Assembly (NCBI GenBank): GCA_964344965.1
Contig: CAYFPJ010000001.1
Span: forward strand, 62,001-126,000
DNA length: 64,000 nucleotides
From: UM-FILTER-37-12 sp964344965
Lineage (GTDB): Bacteria > Patescibacteriota > Patescibacteriia > Magasanikbacterales > UBA922
Direction of reading: 5' to 3'
Both the position numbers and the translations under genes were made by a program. This document shows, one piece after another, positions 58,652-64,000 of this stretch (positions within the stretch are counted from its first letter, which is position 1; each line of letters opens with the position of its first letter). The notes under the pieces were generated by a model that was not told the DNA's origin, did not search any database, and saw only the letters and a program-made list of their open reading frames with translations.

Positions 58652-59266
58652 ATGATAAAAGCATTTTTTTTCGACTTCGATGGTGTACTGACTACTGATC
58701 CTAGTGGTTCTTTTTCTACTTCCAAATATCTTTCAGAAAAATATCAAATTGATCAAGATCTAATTAGATCTGCTTATCACGAAGAATTTTTTGGTAGAGA
58801 TAAAATAAAAGGGTTAATCAATGAGTCTGGGTGGTCAAGAGCTTGTGAGAAAATAGGATCTGATATTCCATATCAAGAGTTGAAATACGCAATGGGACAC
58901 CCTCCAAGAAATGAAAAAATGATTGCACTTCTAAAAAGTTTGAAAAAGAATTACAAGGTGGGATTAATCACTGATAATCCAACCGAAAGAGCAGTTTTGC
59001 TTTATCAAACTTTTAATTTTGAAGATCTCTTTGATTCTCTTGTTATCTCTGCTGAGGTTGGCTCTATGAAAAATGAGCAGCCAATTTTTGAAGCTGCACT
59101 AGATTCTCTCAATATGTTACCAAATCAATGTGTATTTGTAGACAATAAAGAGAAAAATTTGATAATCCCAAAACAAATGGGATTCCAAACATACTTTCAT
59201 GATCAAGAAAAAAATGATGTTGATAGCTTTGTGGAATTTTTGAAAAGTTTGCAAGTAAAAATATGA
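58652..59266 (+). CDS. HAD-superfamily hydrolase
   Basis: 204 residues. Motif I FFFDFDGVLTTD, motif II GLITDNPTER, motif III/IV around FVDNKEKNL (with lysine and aspartate). It should hydrolyse a phosphate ester. It may be the phosphatase step of riboflavin synthesis between RibD and lumazine synthase, which is done by HAD enzymes elsewhere; context supports it but does not prove it. Coupled to the GT4 gene by ATGA. Confidence 0.85.
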   Translation: MIKAFFFDFDGVLTTDPSGSFSTSKYLSEKYQIDQDLIRSAYHEEFFGRDKIKGLINESGWSRACEKIGSDIPYQELKYAMGHPPRNEKMIALLKSLKKNYKVGLITDNPTERAVLLYQTFNFEDLFDSLVISAEVGSMKNEQPIFEAALDSLNMLPNQCVFVDNKEKNLIIPKQMGFQTYFHDQEKNDVDSFVEFLKSLQVKI

Positions 59267-60396
59267 TCATCGGCATCGACGCTAGTCGGGCAAATCATGA
59301 GCAGAAGACAGGTGTAGAATGGTATGCTTATTTTTTGATTAGAGAGTTCATGGTTCATAGTTCATCGCTCATGGAGCAGGACGTTGAGTTTGTCTTGTAC
59401 ACAGACAAGCCTTTGCAAGGAGAATTGGCTAAGTTGCCAGAAGGGTGGAGTGAAAAAGTTTTGCATTGGCCTTTAGGTAGATTTTGGACGCAGATTCGGA
59501 TGAGTTGGGAGATGTTTCGTAATCCGCCTGATGTCTTGTTCATCCCAGCTCATGTCTTCCCGATTATTCACCCGAAGAAGACTGTGATGACAGTTCACGA
59601 TGTGGCTGCTACCAGGTTTCCAGAAAGTTATAATTGGTTTGAAAGGTGGTATTCGGTGTGGTCGGCGCGGTATGCAGTGAAAAAATTGTGGAAAGTGGTA
59701 GTGCCGAGTGAGTTTACGAAAAATGAATTGACTTCAGACTTCAGACTTCAGACTTCAGGTAATATATCCGTAGTGCATCATGGATATGATGAGAAATATC
59801 GAGTGATTGAAGATAAGATAAATATTAGACAAATATTAGACAAATATTCTATTGCTAAGCCGTTTGTGATGTCGATTGGAAGACTGGAGCATAAGAAGAA
59901 TACATTGCGTATTGTTGAGGCATTTGAAAAAGTAAAAAGTCAACTGTCAACTGTCAACTGTCAACTGTTGTTGATTGGTAAATCAGGCTTTGGATATTCA
60001 AAGATCAAGTCGGTAATAGATAACTCTCAATTCAAATCAGACATAATTGCACCGGGCTGGGTAGATGAAGAAGATATCCCAATACTCATGAATGCGGCAG
60101 AAGTTTTTGTTTTCCCGAGTCTATACGAGGGGTTTGGTATCCCAGTTTTGGAAGCACTTGCCTGTCGAACACCTGTGGTTGCATCTCGAGGGAGTAGCTT
60201 GGAAGAAGTGGGAGGAGATTGCGCTCTGTATGTTGATCCTGAGAAGCCAGAAGAAATTGCCAATGCTATTATTGAATTAATGCAAAATGATAAACTTAGA
60301 ATGAAAAAAGTTGAATTGGGAATGGAGAGAGTGAAAGAATTTTCTTGGGAAAAATGTGCTAAAGAGACTTTGGATATTTTGTTGTCTAGGGATTAA
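59263..60396 (+). CDS. Glycosyltransferase family 4
   Basis: 377 residues. C-terminal GT-B half has VMSIGRLEHKKNTLRIVEAF, IAPGWVDEEDIPILMNAAEV, FVFPSLYEGFGIPVLEALAC (donor binding EGFG-P--EA) and a helical end, matching RfaB/WcaI-like group 4 enzymes. Three places are encoded by short repeats: REFMVHSSSLMEQ (59344), LTSDFRLQTSG (four ACTTCAG units, 59731-59758) and SQLSTVNCQLLL (four CAACTGT units, 59941-59968), all in loops. Substrate unknown; likely envelope sugars. Confidence 0.9.
   Translation: MIIGIDASRANHEQKTGVEWYAYFLIREFMVHSSSLMEQDVEFVLYTDKPLQGELAKLPEGWSEKVLHWPLGRFWTQIRMSWEMFRNPPDVLFIPAHVFPIIHPKKTVMTVHDVAATRFPESYNWFERWYSVWSARYAVKKLWKVVVPSEFTKNELTSDFRLQTSGNISVVHHGYDEKYRVIEDKINIRQILDKYSIAKPFVMSIGRLEHKKNTLRIVEAFEKVKSQLSTVNCQLLLIGKSGFGYSKIKSVIDNSQFKSDIIAPGWVDEEDIPILMNAAEVFVFPSLYEGFGIPVLEALACRTPVVASRGSSLEEVGGDCALYVDPEKPEEIANAIIELMQNDKLRMKKVELGMERVKEFSWEKCAKETLDILLSRD
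59731..59968. repeat. Two perfect 4 x 7-base tandem repeats inside the GT4 gene
   Basis: Four ACTTCAG units at 59731-59758 and four CAACTGT units at 59941-59968. The units are unrelated in sequence but equal in length and number. Confidence 0.95.
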
Positions 60397-60418
60397 GACT
60401 GTGCTACACTAGGCCCAT

Positions 60419-61321
60419 ATGAGAGATGAAGTTATCGGTCACAAACAAGTTTTTGATTTTTTTGATAAGGTGATTGAAAATGGCAATCTCAGTCATGCCT
60501 ATTGTTTTGTTGGTCCAGACAGTGTCGGTAAGTTGACTGTGGCAAAAGAAATTAGCGCCCAGTTGCTTGAAGTTTCTTCAGATAAGCTAAATATCACACC
60601 TGATTTTTCACTGGTCCAGCAGATCCAGGATGAGAAGACTGGTAAGACCAAAAAAAATATCTCGATTGAACAATTACAAGCTTTGAGATCTTTTTTGACT
60701 GGAAGTCCCTTTGTCAAAAAGTACAAAATTGCTGTCATTGATGAAGCCGAAAAAATGAGTATAGGAGCCTCCAATGCTCTCCTAAAAACCCTTGAGGAGC
60801 CTAGCATAAATACCATAATATTCCTCATTACCAAAGATGAGAGTTTGCTCCCAGCTACCATTCAGTCTCGTTGTCAGATGGTCTATTTCCACCCAGTATC
60901 ATCTCAAGATATATTTAATTTTTTATTTCAAGATGGTGGTAAGTTTGCAGAGGAGATTGTTAAGTATTCTTATGGCCTACCAGGCAGAGCCATAGCTTGG
61001 AAAGATGATCCGGAGTCGTTTGAAAAATACAAAGCAGAACGAGACAGGTTCGCAGGCTTAATTGGTAAGCCATTTTATCAAAAGTTAAAAAATGTTGACG
61101 AGTTATTTGGTGACAAGACAGATCATGTTGCTACCAGAAATAAGTTACAGGAAGTACTCGGTATTTGGCAGACTATGTTAAGTTCTTTCGAGGATAATCT
61201 AGAAATAGATACAAATCAAAAAGTGGATATATATGACCAAATCTTGTATACTATAGAAATGTTAAATAAGAATGTTCATCCTCGGTTGTTGGTTGAACAA
61301 GTTTTGTTGAAGTTGCCTTGA
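60419..61321 (+). CDS. holB: DNA polymerase III delta prime subunit
   Basis: 300 residues. Clamp-loader AAA+ fold: YCFVGPDSVGKLTVAKEI (P-loop with Leu after GK, as in delta prime subunits that do not hydrolyse ATP), AVIDEAEKMSIGASNALLKT with LEEPS, and QSRCQMVYF (SRC motif). Short for a DnaX protein and lacking the zinc-binding cysteines. It loads the beta clamp together with gamma/tau and delta. Confidence 0.85.
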   Translation: MRDEVIGHKQVFDFFDKVIENGNLSHAYCFVGPDSVGKLTVAKEISAQLLEVSSDKLNITPDFSLVQQIQDEKTGKTKKNISIEQLQALRSFLTGSPFVKKYKIAVIDEAEKMSIGASNALLKTLEEPSINTIIFLITKDESLLPATIQSRCQMVYFHPVSSQDIFNFLFQDGGKFAEEIVKYSYGLPGRAIAWKDDPESFEKYKAERDRFAGLIGKPFYQKLKNVDELFGDKTDHVATRNKLQEVLGIWQTMLSSFEDNLEIDTNQKVDIYDQILYTIEMLNKNVHPRLLVEQVLLKLP

Positions 61322-61341
61322 ATTACAAAAATCTCTACCTC

Positions 61342-61407
61342 AGTATTTCTTTTTTTCTTGGACCGAAGGTGCAAAATCACATCGGCTCCAATAAAAAAAG
61401 AAATATT
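61342..61407. repeat. Long hairpin between holB and the lipoprotein gene
   Basis: AGTATTTCTTTTTTTCTTGG plus ACCGA pairs with TCGGCTCCAATAAAAAAAGA plus AATATT, a stem of about 25 bp with few mismatches and a 15-base loop. It may serve as a terminator in either direction. Confidence 0.75.
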
Positions 61408-61463
61408 GGGTTGTGTCTAGAATTTTGTAGTTCAAGGAAAGTTATCATAACTTACTTAAATTT

Positions 61464-62549
61464 ATGAAAACACCTTTTTTTAAACCTCTTTTGGCAGTAG
61501 CTATCCCATTTCTCATAGGTGCCGGCTGTATGTCACTTTCATCATCCAATGTGCCGACTACATCTGGGCCAGGAGGTATGTTTATCTCTACAAGCAAGGG
61601 TGAATCTTGGCAACAAATTTCAGCAAAACCCACCACACAAGGAGTGGAAAATATATCTAATGTCAGTGTTTATCGTCTTATCCCAGATCTGCAAGACAAT
61701 AAGACACTCTACTGGCTAACGAGAACAAATGGATTGTTTTTTACATATGATGATGGCAAATCTTGGCAGCAAGCTCCAGCTCCGCTGAACAAAGGTTTTG
61801 TCTATAGTATTGCTATTCATCCAGAAGATGTCTGTACTGTATATGCTACAGACGGCAGTCATGTTTACAAAAGCATAGATTGTAATAGGACTTGGACAGA
61901 AGTGTATCGTGAATCCCGTACCAATGTTGGTATTAGAGCTTTGGCAGTCAATCCGTTCCCTCCTCATCAAGTTTTTTTGGCTGAGACCAATGGAGACTTA
62001 CTCCAAAGTCACGATCTTGGGAAGAGCTGGTCTGTATCAAAAAGATTTGGTTCTCATATAGTCAGTATTGTCGGTGACCCAGCCCAAGAAGGTGTGATGT
62101 ACTTGATCACCAAAACAAAGGGTCTGTATAGATCTGACGATGGGGCCGAGACTTGGAATTCTCTCTCAGAAGGATTGAATAAGTATTCTAAAGCAACAGA
62201 GTATAGGAATTTTTATATTCATCCAAATAAGTTAGATACCTTGTATTGGATTTCTACTTATGGTATTTTGATCTCCGAAGATGGGGGTATAAATTGGAAT
62301 CCTCTCAATCTCATTACTCCTCCAGGAAGTGCCCAGATTTATAGCTTTGCCATAAATCCTGAAAATGATAAAGAGATTTACTATACAGCAACCATCAACA
62401 ATCGCTCTACTTTTTATCGAAGTATAGATGGTGGTAACAATTGGATCACTAGGAAAATGCCTTCTGGTCAGATTCCAACAATACTCAGAGTTCACCCAGA
62501 CAGAGAAGATTTGCTTTATCTAGGGTTTACCATTCCTCCAAAACAATAA
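61464..62549 (+). CDS. Lipoprotein with BNR/Ycf48-like beta-propeller
   Basis: 361 residues. Signal peptide with lipobox (AVAIPFLIGAGC, Cys at about 20), then six or so repeats with Asp-box-type turns (DDGKSWQQ, DLGKSWSVS, DDGAETWNSL, EDGGINWNPL, SIDGGNNWITR). Sialidase/sortilin/Ycf48-like propellers bind partners or sugars; no sialidase residues are seen. It is likely a cell surface lipoprotein. Confidence 0.85.
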   Translation: MKTPFFKPLLAVAIPFLIGAGCMSLSSSNVPTTSGPGGMFISTSKGESWQQISAKPTTQGVENISNVSVYRLIPDLQDNKTLYWLTRTNGLFFTYDDGKSWQQAPAPLNKGFVYSIAIHPEDVCTVYATDGSHVYKSIDCNRTWTEVYRESRTNVGIRALAVNPFPPHQVFLAETNGDLLQSHDLGKSWSVSKRFGSHIVSIVGDPAQEGVMYLITKTKGLYRSDDGAETWNSLSEGLNKYSKATEYRNFYIHPNKLDTLYWISTYGILISEDGGINWNPLNLITPPGSAQIYSFAINPENDKEIYYTATINNRSTFYRSIDGGNNWITRKMPSGQIPTILRVHPDREDLLYLGFTIPPKQ

Positions 62550-62582
62550 TTTTTAAAAATTTGTAATTTACAATCTAAACTT

Positions 62583-63134
62583 ATGGATTTTATTACACAG
62601 TATAAAGAAAAGTTTGAAAAGACTATCGAATTTTTGAAATCAGAAATTTCATCTCTTAGGACTGGTCGGGCTACACCCGCGTTAGTTGAAGATCTAAATG
62701 TGGAGGCTTATGGATCCAAGCAACCCCTAAAAGCAATGGCCTCTATTTCTGTGGCTGATGCCAAAACTATCAATGTTCAGCCATGGGACAAAAGCGTGCT
62801 CCAAGACATTGAGACTGCAATTCGTAATTCTGACCTTGGTCTGAATCCAGTTAACGATGGCACTTTGATTCGATTGATTTTACCTGATTTGACTACTGAA
62901 CGTCGTGCTGAGCTTATCAAAGTTTTACACAACAAATTGGAGCAAGCCCGCATAGCTATTCGTAAGATTAGAGAAGAAGTACGGGATGAAATAAATAAGG
63001 GAGAAAAAGATAAAACAATCTCTGAAGATGAGAAGTATAATTACCAAGAAGAATTGGATAAAGCTGTCAAAGAATATAATGAAAAAGTGAAAGAGATTGG
63101 TGAGGATAAGGAGGAGGAGATTTTGAAAGTATAA
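62583..63134 (+). CDS. frr: Ribosome recycling factor
   Basis: 183 residues, full length. LRTGRATPALVEDLNVEAYG, NVQPWDKSVLQDIETAIRNS, LGLNPVNDG and LPDLTTERRAELIKVLHNK are family signatures. It frees ribosomes after termination with EF-G. Upstream lies a short AT-rich stretch like the ends of the AT-rich elements. Confidence 0.97.
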   Translation: MDFITQYKEKFEKTIEFLKSEISSLRTGRATPALVEDLNVEAYGSKQPLKAMASISVADAKTINVQPWDKSVLQDIETAIRNSDLGLNPVNDGTLIRLILPDLTTERRAELIKVLHNKLEQARIAIRKIREEVRDEINKGEKDKTISEDEKYNYQEELDKAVKEYNEKVKEIGEDKEEEILKV

Positions 63135-63158
63135 AATTAACTATCCAGATTTACGGAT

Positions 63159-63596
63159 ATGAAAGTTGTAGTTCAACGTGTATCACAAGCAAGTGTGAAA
63201 GTAGATAACAAAACCATTGGTCAAATCGATCGTGGTTTTTTGGTCTTACTTGGAATTACACACAATGATACAAAAGCGCAAGCCGAGAAATTGGCTGAAA
63301 AACTTGTTAAGCTTAGAGTATTTGAAGACTCTGAAGGTAAGATGAACAATGATATTGTCCAGGCTAGTGGAAGCATCTTAGTGGTCTCGCAGTTTACTCT
63401 CTATGGAGATTGTAAAAAAGGCAACCGACCAAGCTTTATCAAAGCCGCTAGGCCAGAAGTAGCTGAGCCATTGTATCTGTATTTTGTGGATAAAATAAGA
63501 GAAAAAGGTTTGAAAGTAGAAACAGGAGAGTTTGGTGGGTACATGCAGGTAGAATTAGTTAATGATGGCCCTACAACCCTAATACTAGAAAACTAG
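63159..63596 (+). CDS. dtd: D-aminoacyl-tRNA deacylase
   Basis: 145 residues. MKVVVQRVSQASVKVDNKTI, GFLVLLGITHNDT, the active-site SQFTLYGDCKKGNRPSF and the cross-subunit NDGPTTLILE (GPxT-like motif) are all present. It removes D-amino acids from tRNA. Confidence 0.96.
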   Translation: MKVVVQRVSQASVKVDNKTIGQIDRGFLVLLGITHNDTKAQAEKLAEKLVKLRVFEDSEGKMNNDIVQASGSILVVSQFTLYGDCKKGNRPSFIKAARPEVAEPLYLYFVDKIREKGLKVETGEFGGYMQVELVNDGPTTLILEN

Positions 63597-63617
63597 GTAA
63601 TTATTCTATCTCTACTA

Positions 63618-63794
63618 TTGACAAATTGATCTATATATAGTACTCTATAGCCATCAAAAACAGTGTTGTAAAGCAAACATAGTCGAAGTTTGACCTACTC
63701 AACCAAGTTGAGGACTATGCTGGATTTTGATAAACCTGCTTACGCTCAAGGCGTACAAGTATGGCAGGTGAGTTATTCATTTGTTTTACAATTT
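63618..63794 (+). promoter_or_regulatory. Promoter and long structured leader of the cold-shock gene
   Basis: TTGACA (63618-63623) and TACTCT (63641-63646) are 17 bases apart, a weaker -10. The leader of about 145 bases holds paired segments: CATAGTC / GACTATG and CCTGCTTACGC / CAAGTATGGCAGG. Long structured leaders are typical of cspA-type genes. Confidence 0.5.
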
Positions 63795-64000
63795 ATGCAA
63801 CAAGGTGTAATTGCCAGACTTACCGATAAGGGGTTTGGTTTCATTACTCGCGAAGGTGAAGAAAAAGATCTCTTTTTCCACATGAGCGAGCTTGTAGACG
63901 TAGAGTATAACGATCTTCGTGAAGGTGACAAAGTTCAATTCGAGGTTGCTGAAGGTCCAAAAGGTTTGAACGCTATCAAGGTTAGCAGAGTTGCTGCTAC
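63795..64000 (+). CDS. Cold-shock protein (partial, runs off the window)
   Basis: 68 residues are visible from ATG 63795 (MQQGVIARLTDKGFGFITRE). RNP1 KGFGFI and RNP2 DLFFHMSEL identify the S1-like cold-shock domain; the usual start is MxxGxVKxF, so the N-terminus fits. The product binds RNA or single-stranded DNA. The stop codon lies beyond 64000. Confidence 0.93.
   Translation, partial: MQQGVIARLTDKGFGFITREGEEKDLFFHMSELVDVEYNDLREGDKVQFEVAEGPKGLNAIKVSRVAA

Noticed and set aside
1..64000. Use of TGA as a sense codon (Gracilibacteria-type code)
   Set aside because: Many conserved genes (phosphomannomutase, holB, DUF4012, ribD) end at TGA exactly where the family ends.

Overview
The window looks like chromosome of a Patescibacteria (CPR) bacterium. 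The reasons are the mix of genes rather than any single marker: a DUF4012 surface protein, two proteins built around a VirB2/TrbC-like pilin module, a very short TsaB, many orphan membrane proteins and hardly any metabolism beyond cofactors. Genes are packed, base composition is AT-rich, and TGA is used as an ordinary stop, so the recoded Gracilibacteria/Absconditabacteria type is unlikely. Finer placement is not possible from the sequence alone.

Layout. 1-600: end of a recG-like gene and a GNAT acetyltransferase. 714-13096 (minus strand): radA, then an envelope-associated block with two tripartite enzyme-pilin-enzyme fusions, a DsbA-like thiol protein, an anchored beta-propeller, a huge charged protein with four WQQAAD repeats, and a ClpC ATPase. 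13232-20781: a phosphomannomutase, a ribbon-helix-helix/RelE toxin-antitoxin pair, several small hypotheticals, ArsC-like, Nudix, a permuted NlpC/P60-like protein, an SDR, htpX and lemA. 20952-30739 (plus): rseP, two unknowns, pheS-pheT, a membrane coiled-coil protein and dnaE. 30830-40929 (minus): prs, an orphan 636-residue protein, an MFS permease, tsaD and a NAD cluster nadB-nadC-nadA-adenylyltransferase-nadE that covers de novo NAD synthesis from aspartate.

41078-44906: a tRNA-Glu gene followed by an island bounded by an exact 18-bp copy of the tRNA 3' end. It carries a primase-helicase fusion that resembles the TOTE-type archaeo-eukaryotic primase conflict proteins, and a Fic-family protein with an inhibitory motif and a C-terminal winged helix. 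I read this as a compact defence or conflict cassette; no integrase is present. The rplJ-rplL promoter starts just outside the right end.

44923-64000: rplJ-rplL, a membrane propeller protein, a transcription regulator, a short tsaB, a methyltransferase, a second toxin-antitoxin pair, acylphosphatase, a membrane glycosyltransferase, DUF4012, mreB, ribBA-ribD, a HAD phosphatase, a GT4 glycosyltransferase, a holB-like gene, a lipoprotein propeller, frr, dtd and the start of a cold-shock gene.

The window is also rich in small repeats: a 120-bp inverted-repeat element in two copies, one carrying a nested 21-bp palindrome; an AT-rich element of about 165 bp lying directly in front of three start codons; REP-like GTCATTCTGAG hairpins; and 7-nt tandem repeats, of different sequence at each site, several of which sit in frame inside conserved genes (tsaD, nadC, nadE, a glycosyltransferase).
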